From Cordylochernes scorpioides (lineage: Eukaryota; Arthropoda; Arachnida; Pseudoscorpiones; Chernetidae), in assembly GCA_030710605.1 (NCBI GenBank), contig CP092871.1, forward strand, positions 71,823,020-71,887,019: a stretch of 64,000 bases of DNA, written 5' to 3'. Position 1 is the stretch's first letter. Each line of letters opens with the position of its first letter. Shown piece by piece: positions 53,348 through 63,226 of the stretch. The position numbers were made by a program, and so were the translations under genes. Below the pieces are notes generated by a model. It was not told the origin of the DNA. It ran no database searches and was given only the letters and a program-made list of their open reading frames with translations.

Positions 53348-54256
53348 ATGGTTATTCCAAAAAGTCTACATGAAAAGGTACTTCAATTATTACATGAGAG
53401 CCATGCAGGGACTAATAAAATGAAAATGATGGCTCGTTCATCTATTTGGTGGCCTGGCATGGACTCTTCAATAGAAATAATTACAAAAAATTGTAGAACT
53501 TGTCTTTCTAATGAAAGTTTGCCTCATCAAAGGACTGAGAGTTGGCCTAAATACGCAGGACCATGGAGGAGGGTTCACATGGACTATTTCAATTTCAAAA
53601 ATAGACTGTTTTTACTAGCAGTAGATTCATTCTCTTCATGGGTTGAAGTTTCTGAAGTACCATCTACCAGTGCATATTTTTGTATAAATTTTATAAGAAA
53701 TTGTATTGCTCGTTACGGATTTCCACAAGTAGTGGTTTCTGATAATGGTCCTCCTTTCTTTAGTAGTGACTTTGGTGATTTTTTGTCTAAGAATGGCATA
53801 TCCCATGTGACATCTCCCCCATATCACCCAAAATCGAATGGACAGGCAGAAGTCTCTGTAAGAGAGGCAAAGAAATTGCTAAAAAAGCTATTATATGAAA
53901 ACGAGCAGGTGGAACTAGATTTGGCTCTGTCCAGGGCTTTGTTCTTTATAAGGACAGATGTAAATATTAGAAAAGGGACATCACCTGCGGAACTGTTTCT
54001 TGGAAGAAAGATCAGATCAAGACTTTCTGTGTTGTCAAAAGAAGAAGTAAAAGTCTCCAAAGTCAATGGTCAATATGTTAACAGTAAATTTAAAGTGGAT
54101 GAGACTGTGAAATTTAGGTGGATTACTAATAATCATCCCTCTTGGTATACAGGAAAGATAATTAAAATAGTAGGAAGGAATGTTTATTTAATAAAACAAG
54201 GTGACAGTGAAAAAAAAGTTCATCAAAACTACATTAAAAAAAATGTTGCCTGGTAA
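53348..54256 (+). CDS. Gypsy integrase
   Basis: A 302-residue open frame: the zinc-binding HHCC region (LLHESHAGTNKM ... NCRTC), then the catalytic core with D in VHMDYFNFKN, D in VVSDNGPPFF and E in KSNGQAEVSV, which fits D,D-35-E, and a C-terminal domain (KFRWITNNHPSWYTGKI). It would join element cDNA to host DNA. It is separated from RT by a deletion that removed RNase H, and there is no own promoter, so it is a remnant even though its frame is intact. Confidence 0.88.
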   Translation: MVIPKSLHEKVLQLLHESHAGTNKMKMMARSSIWWPGMDSSIEIITKNCRTCLSNESLPHQRTESWPKYAGPWRRVHMDYFNFKNRLFLLAVDSFSSWVEVSEVPSTSAYFCINFIRNCIARYGFPQVVVSDNGPPFFSSDFGDFLSKNGISHVTSPPYHPKSNGQAEVSVREAKKLLKKLLYENEQVELDLALSRALFFIRTDVNIRKGTSPAELFLGRKIRSRLSVLSKEEVKVSKVNGQYVNSKFKVDETVKFRWITNNHPSWYTGKIIKIVGRNVYLIKQGDSEKKVHQNYIKKNVAW

Positions 54257-54416
54257 ATCACATCCCACTAATATGAATGATGCTGAATGTGTGCCAACTC
54301 CAATCTCAGAGGAGAAAAGTGTTACAACCCCCAGGTATCCTCAGAGGGAGCGCAGATGTCCACAGAGATATAAAAAAATAAAAATAAATGAGGGGCCAAG
54401 CCTAAGAAGGGGGAAT

Positions 54417-54826
54417 TGATGTATATAGGACCAGTGACGGAAACAAAACAAAAAATATAGTTGGCTTAATGTTATGTATTTATGATATATAATTGTTTGT
54501 GTGATGATATATAATTAAATGTGATTTTTATGTAATTTTGATCTTAATTGATGTCGTGTTCTCCACCCAACAAAATAGCAGTTGACGAACACCACACGGT
54601 ATAAAATATTTATTTCTATAAAATGGGATCCTTTCACTCTCCTCTTACACTCTATATATATCCAATCATTTTTACATAATTAATTTTCTATCAGAAAATT
54701 AATACATATTTACATATATGCTGCATTTTTTTCTCCAAGAATAAAATCTGCATATGGAATCATTACAATTGAATAAAATATATAAAGTTTAAATGTGTTT
54801 TAAATTTTAATGACAAGCACAAAACA
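54417..54826 (+). repeat. Gypsy 3' LTR with solo LTR inside
   Basis: Matches the 5' LTR apart from a 226-bp insertion with its 5-bp duplication and the missing 72-bp segment. Confidence 0.88.
54552..54777 (+). repeat. Solo LTR nested in Gypsy LTR
   Basis: Starts TGTCGTGTTCTCC, ends CATTACA and is flanked by ATTGA on both sides (54547-54551, 54778-54782). TG...CA ends with a 5-bp duplication indicate LTR-LTR recombination of an inserted element. The parent family is unknown; Copia or BEL are possible. Confidence 0.75.
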
Positions 54827-55079
54827 GGGTTCTGGGTTATTTTGGCATATTATGGTCACCAGGTGTCCCAACAGAATCTTTTAAGAAACTGATTCCAAAA
54901 AGATTTATCAAACATTATATTTATTGATTCACAAGAGGGAGAATAAAATATAAAAGAAACTTATATTAAACAAAGGAACTTTTTTCTTAAGGTTAGCGCC
55001 TATTTTTACTTGTGATCTTACATAATACTCTGTAGGAATAATTGATCAATTAAAATATATATACAACACACGCGCTCCC

Positions 55080-56400
55080 CTGTGTGTAAGGCGTAATCAG
55101 CAATTCCAAGGCTATCTGTACATTTTCGTAGTTTGTCCTTAGGGAGACTCTTGTTAGTATATATCCACCTCCATGTCTTTACTTTTAGTATATGCCAGTT
55201 TTATTCCATTTTGTATTTAATCTTCACAAAAAATAACTTTAGATTTATGTGTTTTGTTCGTGAAGTAATTTTTTCAGATTGTATCCAGTTTATTGCAGCC
55301 TCGCTGTCACTTTTCAAGGTAATTGGGAAGTTACATTTGCGCACAGTTCTTCTAGTATACACTTTAGCCATAATACTTTAGAAATTCTATCACATATTTA
55401 AATATATTCTGCCTCACATGTAGACAAGGCTACTAAATTTTGCTTTCTACTTCTCCAGTTTATTAAGTTGTTGCCAAGTTTGACTGTATAGCCTGAGTAG
55501 GATTTTGCGCCTCTGGTTGTACACCAGCTCGCATCAGTACTTATTGTTATATTGTTTTCTGTTGACGCATATGCCAAGATTTTATTTCTTGTTCCCTTCA
55601 GATATCTATAGATCCTTTTAACTCTAGTTAAGTGTATTTCTCTCGGATCATTTCTATACTGAGATAAATGGCTGACATTGAAGAATATATCAGGTCAAAG
55701 AAAGGTACATAAGTGATCCAATCATTTCCTGGTATACGATTTTGATTTTATTTACTGGCTTAGAGTTCTAATACCCATCCAAATTTTGATTTTGATCTCC
55801 AGGTGTCTGCACACTGTTGCATTCTTCCAGTCCAAATCTGTGAATAATTGTATCAATATAATGAGTCTGAGATAGATAAAATCCATCTTCTGCCCTTTTT
55901 ATTTCGATTCCAATAAATTGTTCGTTATCTTATCTTTCTTTTCCGTTAGAGTAACATATTTTTCTATTCCTGAGGCTGAATTTCCATTCATTTTCTTACT
56001 AGTTCCAGCGATGATGAGATCATCTACATATAGACCCAGTATTGCATACTCTTCTCCTCTCTAGGTATAAAATTTCATTGGTTTACACATTTTTTGAATA
56101 AGATACCAAAAAGCTGTGTTTACTTGTTTCCTTTGCAGATTGCATAGTAAATCTATCCTACATGACTTATTAAAGGTATTCTATTGTGTATATTTCAATC
56201 TATATTAGTCAGTCCAAGGACTAGTGTGCCTTCTCAATCAATAGGTCAACTATACCTGTTCTTGTTCCAGTTGGCCCATTCATTGGGGATTTCCATGGAA
56301 AAATAAAACGTTGTTGATCTAGCAGTAGGTCCACCCGCCTTTAGAAGCCGTTTTCAAATTGAAGAGCAAGTAAGTACTCTCCTCCACACTGGGGGGAAGT
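55080..56400 (-). pseudogene. Copia-type pol remnant (RT and RNase H)
   Basis: Minus-strand reading gives ILGLYVDDLIIAGTSKK (YVDD box of Copia RT) near 56030, HLSQYRNDPREIHL with RVKRIYRYLKGT, then STDASWCTTRGAKSYSGY, INWRSRKQNLVALST and CEAEYI near 55400. These are RNase H motifs in Copia order. It has many stops and frameshifts. LTRs for this element were not found. Confidence 0.8.
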
Positions 56401-56499
56401 CTATTCCGTCCATCCTGGCTTAGCTTCATTCAGGCTTGTCCACCTTCTGCCACTTGTAGCACCAGGTAAGGATTTTAAATTCTGAAGAGATGGGACCAC

Positions 56500-57005
56500 T
56501 AGGTGCACAAGGAATGACCCAATGTACAAGGAATGACCCATATGCTCAATGAATGTCCCATATGTACAAGGAATGACCTATGTGTACAAAGAAGGCCCCA
56601 TACGTACAAGGAATATCTCATTGGTACAAGAAATGGTCCACTATGTAAATGGAATGAATCCTATATACAGGAAATGCCCCACTATGTACAAGGGATACTC
56701 ATATGTACAAGGAATGACCCATATGTACAAGGAATGCTCTCCTATGTGCAAGGAATGACCCATATGTACAAGGAATCCTCTTCTATGTACAAGGAATGAC
56801 CCATATGTACAAGGAATGCTCTTCTATGTACAAGGAATGCCCTCCTATGTGCAAGGAATGACCCATATGTACAAGGAATGCTCTTCTATGTACAAGGAAT
56901 GACTTCCTATGTACAAGAAATGACCCATATGTACCAGGAATTTTACCCTATGTACATAGAATGATTCCTATACACAAGGAATGCCTCCCTATGTACAAGC
57001 AACGA
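56500..57005 (+). repeat. 20-bp minisatellite (ATGTACAAGGAATGACCC)
   Basis: More than 20 head-to-tail units of about 18-21 bp with variable middle (GACCCAT, GCTCTTCT, GCCCTCCT). The open frames over it (YVQGMTHMYKE repeats) arise from the repeat. Confidence 0.92.
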
Positions 57006-57321
57006 CTATAATAAAACAGGGAGCCTGTATTTCAGACAATGTAACAAGAAGCTGGAGCCATCATTATAAACCCGCGGAGAATGATTTTGTCAGGGACGTA
57101 ACTCGATATCGCCGACAGATCCTGTGACAACGTGTCCTTGCGACATTTGCTTGTGACACTCTCGACTGAATCGAGGGTTAGAATGTATTTGTTAAAACTC
57201 GTAGCAAGTTAGCTAGAAGATTTTAAAATATAGGTAAATATTTTATCTATATCATAAGTATTTAAAATATGTATATGAAAATTTGTATTTAAAAATAGTA
57301 TTTATTATTAATTTATTAACG

Positions 57322-57440
57322 TGATACTCCTGTTGAAGGACTGACAAGTCCGAAAGCTTGGAAATAAAAGTTGAACAAGAAACTTAGCTCTGGAAGCTCT
57401 ATTTATTTTATAAAATATTTTAATTATTTTTTGTTGTGTA
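57322..57440 (+). ncRNA. Family D hammerhead-like motif
   Basis: 57330-57336 CTGTTGA, then A, the hairpin GGACT-GACA-AGTCC (57338-57351) and GAAAGC (57352-57357), followed by TTGGAAATAAAAGTTG. The same order occurs in the foldback at 60660-60852. The first box deviates from CUGANGA at one conserved position, so catalytic activity is doubtful. Confidence 0.45.
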
Positions 57441-57639
57441 TATATGTCGAGGTCCGTCGCTTTGGTCTTCTCTGAGCTTGATCCTCTTCGGAAGATGTGG
57501 TCCTCGGAGCTAGCTCCCTTAGTCAACCACGGGCGTCCACGACACTCTTGCTACTTGTGTCTCTCTGTGTGGCCACAACTTGGCTTGCTCACTCCCTTGG
57601 GTCTCTCTCGATTGCTACCAGACTTGATACTTCTCGTGC

Positions 57640-58086
57640 TTTTTCCTTCAATATTCTATATATAGTTACGAGCGTCATCATCTCTGTCACCGTTTGCTTT
57701 TTTTTTTGGAATGGCGCTCTCCTATTGGTTGGCTACGATCACGTGGCTACGATGGCGCCGCCACTACGCGAGACACTTTGTTTTTGACTTTGCTCCCCCC
57801 CCCCCACACTCGCTTTTTGGTTTTTGTAACTATTTTGTTGGAGCGGGTCGCTCCTTAAATAAATGCATATATTTGTTAATAACTAAATGGAATCCTCTCT
57901 TTAATTTTCCCAGTAAGAGACGCCTACGGAAGCCAACAGTACATAGACAGATAAAGCACATAGGCTATAGTTATTAACTAACATATGTAATTATTTAAGG
58001 CGCCAATTTATAATTGTAACAAATAGTATTTGAATCAAAACATTCAATCGGGTAAAACACGGGCGTTGCCCGGGTCATTCGCCTAG
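57640..58086 (+). mobile_element. Helitron-like element, 3' end, copy 2
   Basis: Shares with 732-1135 the ATGGCGCTCTCCTATTGG block, GGCGCCAATTTATAATTG and the terminal hairpin ACGGGCGTTGCCCGGG, then TCATTCGCCTAG followed by T. It lacks the tRNA-Gly segment of the first copy. The 5' limit is not known. Confidence 0.65.
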
Positions 58087-58639
58087 TAGATTATAGATAC
58101 GTGATTGACGGCTCATGATTGGACGGTTCTTTGGACGATGCCATTTTCTCAACAAAAGGGAGGCCGGCATGAAGAGTAAACAAATAAACAGATTCATACT
58201 AAAAATGATATACATATCAAAAGTAAACGAAATAATTTACATATATTATAAAATCTCCTAGCTATCTTGCTACGTGTTTTTAAGAACATTTAGGGCAATC
58301 TTTACTCAACATCACTTTATCCTGGGATTATCTAATTATAAAGCTAAGAGATTGTCAGTAGGAATTGTTAGATAATGGATAAAACCTAGAATGGTGAATA
58401 TCAACTAATAGAAATATCCTTAAAGTTCTTCTTTGGCCTTTATTCTGTTTCTTATAATCATTTATACACTTCCAGTAACTTATCTCCATATATTTTATCT
58501 CTTAGTACTTTTACTATAAATTCCTCTAAATAGAATTCTCCCTTGCTGAATGCTCTATAGAAACTTCCCTTGCTGAAGAAATTTGTACATATACAACTAT
58601 GAAAAAACAATAGAAAAAAAAAGATAAAAGGTCAGGTGT
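58087..58639. other. AT-rich intergenic DNA
   Basis: No feature recognised. Confidence 0.45.
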
Positions 58640-58965
58640 TGATAGTAAAAATAAGGAGGGCATATCCTGACCAAAACACATGTGCTTTTAGATAGCAGAG
58701 CGCCATCTAGTGGAACAGAAATCAACTAAACATTGATTTAGCCTGTTCACTGATATTTAGCCAACCCAATTTCTTGATAAATCAAGAAAAGCCATCCACG
58801 AACACGTTTCGTGCTGTTGGCGCTCGTCATCAAGAAAAGTGGGTTGGTCAAATATCAGGGAACATGCTAAATCAACGTTTAGTTGATTTCTGTTCCACTA
58901 GATGACGCTCTGCCATCTAAAAAGCATATGTGTTTTTGGTCAGGATATGCCTCCTTATTTTTAAT
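58640..58965. repeat. Family C foldback
   Basis: Two arms of roughly 130 bp (from GTAAAAATAAGGAGGGCATA and back to TATGCCTCCTTATTTTTA) are inverted copies. Near the centre the minus strand reads GATGACGAGCGCCAACAGCA followed by CGAAACG, close to the CTGACGA...GCCC-GAAAC core at 8209-8232. The arms include ATCTAGTGGAACAGAAATCA, also inverted. Confidence 0.65.
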
Positions 58966-59575
58966 ATACAACTATATATATTTCCCTATATATTATCTAC
59001 CCATTATTTACTCCATTATTATATATTATCTTTATTTGATCTTAATTTTTATTTCTGTAACAATTGATTAGAAAGAATCAATAAAATAATTTAAATTGAC
59101 TAAATAGAATTCTATTAATACAAGAGACGTATATAGGATTTTATAAGATATTTCTATGAACTCTGTCGTCTTTATATAAAAAAAGATTTTGTTATGACAA
59201 AGGCTTTCTGGAGACATGTAAATATGCATATTGAGTTATATGAACGGACGTCTATACAAGGAAATTTAATTTGCATATGTAATATTTCAACTGAAATCCA
59301 GGTTTAACGAAATAAAATATTTAATTTTAAATATATATATTTGAGGAACAATACAATTAATTTTATATTGCAGAAATACGTCTATGCTTGTAATATATTC
59401 AAAAATTTCTATATAAGCTACAGGACACGGTTAGAAATTTTGAAAAAAATCAGAGCTAAATGTTTTTAAATTTGGTCAATAGATGGCGCACTTAAAAAGT
59501 AGTCGTATAGGAAACGATTCTTCATTGCTAACTAAAATATTTTATATATACATACGCAATAATACAAAGTTAAGA
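58966..59575. other. AT-rich intergenic DNA
   Basis: No coding or repeat feature recognised. Confidence 0.4.
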
Positions 59576-59579
59576 TTGT

Positions 59580-59665
59580 ATCAAATTCTTTTATTTCTTT
59601 AAAAACGAAAAAAATCGAGCTTTCGGAGGGTATTTTCTTAGTATACTTCATTACATGATATTAAA
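59580..59665 (-). repeat. Family D motif, weak
   Basis: The minus strand reads AAATACCCTCCGAAAGCTCG then T/A-rich sequence ending AAAGAAATAAAAG. Only the CCGAAAGC part and the following AATAAA-rich stretch match family D. The stem is poor. Confidence 0.3.
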
Positions 59666-60049
59666 CATTTAAAAGTAAAAAAATAAAAATAAATTATTAG
59701 CGTTAGAGATGGGAGGCATATATACATATAAATCTATAAATTGAAAGATATGCAAATATATAATTGAATTTGCATAACTATTATATTGTTAAATGCCTAT
59801 ATGACATTAAAAAAAATTAAAGTAGAAGTTTTAAATTTAAAAAGGTTGAGAAAAATTAAATGAATATTCTATATTGATAAGAAATTTCAATGTATCTATT
59901 AAGTAAGGACGTGGTCTTGATTGATAAATATACGCTGTATATATATTTAACTAGAATATAACACAATAAATATTCAGTATTTTATACAAAGTAAAACATA
60001 TAAGAAGGTAATGGAGAGAGATCATATAGAATTTCAAAGATAAATCTAT

Positions 60050-60630
60050 GTAAATATAGAACATAAGAATTAATAATAATGGTGTTGGTTGGTTATGTAA
60101 ATATAGAACATAAGAATTAATAATAATGGTGTTGGATGGTTATGTAAATATAGAACATAAGAATTAATAATAATGGTGTTGGTTGGTTATGTAAATATAG
60201 AACATAAGAATTAATAATAATGGTGTTGGATGTTGGTTGGTTATGTAAATAGAATTAATAATACTGGTGTTGGATGTTGGTTGGTTATGTAAATATAGAA
60301 CATAAGAATTAATAATAATGGTGTTGGATGTTGGTTGGTTATGTAAATATAGAACATAAGAATTAATAATACTGGTGTTGGATGTTGGTTGGTTATGTAA
60401 ATATAGAACATAAGAATTAATAATACTGGTGTTGGATGTTGGTTGGTTATGTAAATATAGAACATAAGAATTAATAATACTGGTGTTGGATGTTGGTTGG
60501 TTATGTAAATATAGAACATAAGAATTAATAATACTGGTGTTGGATGTTGGTTGGTTATGTAAATATAGAACATAAGAATTAATAATACTGGTGTTGGATG
60601 TTGGTTGGTTATGTAAATATAGAACATAAG
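60050..60630 (+). repeat. 54-bp minisatellite
   Basis: About ten units containing TATGTAAATATAGAACATAA and GTGTTGGATGTTGGTTGG. The early units are shorter, later ones exactly 54 bp. As 54 is divisible by 3, the minus strand stays open as an 18-residue repeat, which is not taken as a gene. A single extra unit lies beyond the neighbouring foldback at about 60856-60905. Confidence 0.93.
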
Positions 60631-60659
60631 ACTCGACTAAAATAAACTCTTCGAGTTAA

Positions 60660-60852
60660 AATAGAAAAATAAAACGGAAATTGAAGAGGAGTTTCTTGTG
60701 CGAATTTTATTAGCAAGCTTTCGGATGCATGCGTCCTTCTACAGGCTTTTTCGATCCTGTAGATCCTGTAGAAGGATGCATGCGTCCGAAAGCTTGCTAA
60801 TAAAATTCGCACAAGATACTCCTCTTCAATCTCCGTTTTATTTTTCTATTTT
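60660..60852. repeat. Family D foldback inserted in minisatellite
   Basis: Arms of about 85 bp (TAGAAAAATAAAACGG ... and ... CCGTTTTATTTTTCTA) are inverted around CTTTTTCGATCCTGTAG. Each arm holds CTGTAGA-A-GGA...TCC-GAAAGC (60766-60793 on plus; mirrored at 60713-60743 on minus). Minisatellite units lie on both sides, so it landed inside the array. Confidence 0.8.
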
Positions 60853-60939
60853 CCTATAGAACATAAGAATCAATAATAATGGTGTTGGATGTTGGTTATG
60901 TAAATAGATACTTTGTATTTTATATTTTATTTAAATAGT

Positions 60940-61440
60940 TATTTTGCATTTTTCTTTTGTTTTATCTTTTGCCTTTATAAAAAGCGATGCTGCCTGTGCC
61001 GGCAGTTGTCGTGGTAGAGTGGTTTGTAGAGTAGAGCTTGCTTGATGAAATAAACGTAGCTCTTCCGTAAGTACAAGTTTTTTTCTCTGTGGTAGACTTA
61101 TTCGGGGTATATCTCCGCGACTAATGCTATATAATCTCTCTCCATTACCTTGTTTATATGTTTTAGTTTGGCGAGGAAGAGCTTGCCCGAAAGCTATTTT
61201 ATACAATTAAAAAAGAGTTGAGGCGTCTTATGCCTTTTTGTAATTTTCCGAAATTCTCAAACCTGTGATGATGAATTCAGTATTTTGTCACGTTATTCAT
61301 ATAGTTAATATCACACCTATTGTGATGTAGATATGTTCTATTAACCTAATAAGTAATTTACAGTACCGTGTACCATTCTTCAATCTATTTATAGAATAAG
61401 GAGACTCTCCTTCGAAAGCTCAGTTTTTGTTGGGATCGTC
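60940..61440 (+). repeat. Family D-like ends upstream of LINE
   Basis: GAAGAGCTTGCCCGAAAGCT (about 61179) and GACTCTCCTTCGAAAGCTC (about 61394) repeat the CCGAAAGCT-type ending, each followed by A/T-rich sequence. The hairpins are weak. No coding region recognised. Confidence 0.3.
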
Positions 61441-61481
61441 TTAGAATAAAATAATTTGTCGATCGTATAATTGTTTCTATT

Positions 61482-61501
61482 TACACACACACACACACAC
61501 A
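61482..61501 (+). repeat. (CA)n microsatellite
   Basis: Ten or so AC dinucleotides at the border where base composition shifts from AT-rich to GC-rich. Confidence 0.9.
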
Positions 61502-61681
61502 CTCGGGCGTGCGGCCGCGCTTTCGCGAGCTCCGCCGTTTTCGCCTTTTGAGTGCGTGTAAAGGGCGCTTAGTCTGGCAAGTGTGATATTGGCAGAAAGC
61601 CCAGGATGTGCTGAAAAAGTGCCTGAAAGGCCCAGCATCCTGCTACCAACAGGCGAGGAAATATCGCCAAAAGAAATAAAT

Positions 61682-63226
61682 ATGAAGAAAACTAAAGAAA
61701 TTTCTTCTGAAAACCAAAAGTATGCAAATTCGCCGGCAGGCGACATGCATGTAAATCCGGCCGCCGCGCGTGGTGACGTCACGGCGCCGAAGACTGCTGC
61801 TACGACCAGCGTAACTCCAGCCAGCCCGGCCTCGCTCAACTGGGCCGACAGCGAGATGGCGGAGGTGGACGCCAACGAAGGCTACACAGTCGTGAAGAGA
61901 AAGAAAAGGCGCCTCGTCTCACCGTCACCTGACCACGCCTCTAAACAGCCAAGCAGGCTTGCTGAGAAGCGCAGCTCCCAGCAGCAGAAGCGGCCAACAG
62001 GGCCGAGGTCAATGCCGCCCCAGGAAATCAAGGCGACACGCGCCAACATCGCCGACGCCAAGGCGAGGCAGACCTCTACCAACCACGAGAACTACGTCTT
62101 CGTGGAGCTGTGCCCAGACATCCCGGACTACTCCTACCTCCGGGCAATTGGCCACCTGCTCGGAGGGCCAGGGAAAATAAGCCAGTTCAACAGGATGAAC
62201 GGCCACTATGTCGTGGGCCTCGCGAGCAAAGACCATGCGAGCCGTCTGGTGGAGGTGGGCCTGGACATCGAGGGCACCCACCTGAAGGTCTTCCCCTTCC
62301 GAAAAAGGGCAGAACGCATTACCATCGCAAATCTGCCCGGCTTCGTCGAGGACAGCGCCATCGTGGAGCCCCTGCGCAACTTCGGCACCGTGACCTCCAT
62401 CGCCCCCATCATGATCAAGATGGGGGAATACACCTTCAACGACGGCCGCCGGGAGGCGTTCATCCTGCTCCGCGAGGGCGTGAGGCTGGAGTCGCTGCCC
62501 ACCCGTCTGACCATTAAGTCCAAGGGAGACACCCTGTCAGCCTTCCTCTCCTTTGGCATCAAGTGTTCCAAGTGCGGCAAGCAGGGCCACCGCAGAGCCA
62601 ACTGCCCAGCGCTCGCCAGGCAAGGGAACGGCAGCCCCAGGCAAGCAGCGTCTCACACCGACGCAAGGCCTCGCCCCCCTCCTCCTCCTCCTCAGCAACC
62701 AAGGAAGCCGGCACCTGCGCCCGCAACACCGGCGTCCCCTGTCCAACCGGCGAAGACATCAACCGAGGCTCCAGCGATCCCCTCGGCGCCCCATCCTGCC
62801 GAACCGAAGGATCTTGCCCAGCCCGCCCCTGTCGCCCTCCCTGCTCCTCTGGCTGCCCCGCGGCCCCCCGAGCCTGAGACCTTTCCGCTCGACATTGAGA
62901 TGTCGGAGGAGGAGCTGACCTCAACTCCCTCCGCGTCTCCCCGGGGCAAACCCGCATTCGTCCAGCTGCAGGAGCACCTCAAGCAGTTCCCCAACCTCTC
63001 CATCGACTGGGACCGGCTGCCCGGTATAGACCGCGAGGACGCACAGCGGCTACTCACCTCTAAAGGAAAAATGGAGAAGCGAGTGGCCTCGCTGTCAAAA
63101 GCACAGGTCGCCGCCCTCGACCAGGTGGCCGAAACCATCAAGGCCTCGATCCCAGACTCCAACCACACCATCCGCAAGACCCTCCAGAAGACCAAGGGGG
63201 TGCTGCATAAGGGACGGCAACAATGA
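61682..63226 (+). CDS. LINE ORF1, nucleic-acid-binding protein
   Basis: First in-frame ATG is 61682 (MKKTKEISSENQ). The frame is open from at least 61583 and runs 514 codons to TGA at 63224-63226. After a low-complexity N-terminus there is a region like an RRM-type fold (about 150-300: YVFVELCPDIPDYSYLRAIG, ITIANLPGFVEDSAIVEPLR), one CCHC knuckle CSKCGKQGHRRANC (about 300), a long Pro/Ala-rich linker and a basic C-terminus. This layout is seen in ORF1 of L1/Tx1-like and related LINEs, and it coats element RNA. Composition is GC-rich, unlike the rest of the window. There are no stops or frameshifts, so this copy is young or still under selection. Confidence 0.8.
   Translation: MKKTKEISSENQKYANSPAGDMHVNPAAARGDVTAPKTAATTSVTPASPASLNWADSEMAEVDANEGYTVVKRKKRRLVSPSPDHASKQPSRLAEKRSSQQQKRPTGPRSMPPQEIKATRANIADAKARQTSTNHENYVFVELCPDIPDYSYLRAIGHLLGGPGKISQFNRMNGHYVVGLASKDHASRLVEVGLDIEGTHLKVFPFRKRAERITIANLPGFVEDSAIVEPLRNFGTVTSIAPIMIKMGEYTFNDGRREAFILLREGVRLESLPTRLTIKSKGDTLSAFLSFGIKCSKCGKQGHRRANCPALARQGNGSPRQAASHTDARPRPPPPPPQQPRKPAPAPATPASPVQPAKTSTEAPAIPSAPHPAEPKDLAQPAPVALPAPLAAPRPPEPETFPLDIEMSEEELTSTPSASPRGKPAFVQLQEHLKQFPNLSIDWDRLPGIDREDAQRLLTSKGKMEKRVASLSKAQVAALDQVAETIKASIPDSNHTIRKTLQKTKGVLHKGRQQ

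Larger units (their letters stand above)
37336..54826 (+). mobile_element. Gypsy LTR retrotransposon split by nested insertions
   Basis: LTRs at 37336-37595 and 54417-54826 begin TGATGTATATAG and end GCACAAAACA. Exact 5-bp duplication GGGTT flanks the element (37331-37335, 54827-54831). CTGGCGACGAGGAAA follows the 5' LTR, and a purine tract AAGAAGGGGGAAT precedes the 3' LTR. The gag-pol region is interrupted inside RT by a 13.5-kb mariner-like element. A segment of about 72 bp is present only in the 5' LTR and a solo LTR only in the 3' LTR. RNase H is missing. Confidence 0.9.

Noticed and set aside
37336..54826. Endogenous retrovirus with envelope gene
   Set aside because: Between integrase and the 3' LTR there is only about 160 bp; no envelope-like frame exists.
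56533..56799. Repeat protein YVQGMTHMYKE
   Set aside because: By-product of the 20-bp minisatellite; both forward frames stay open for the same reason.
60241..60627. 18-residue repeat protein on the minus strand
   Set aside because: The 54-bp unit is divisible by three, so an open frame is expected by construction.
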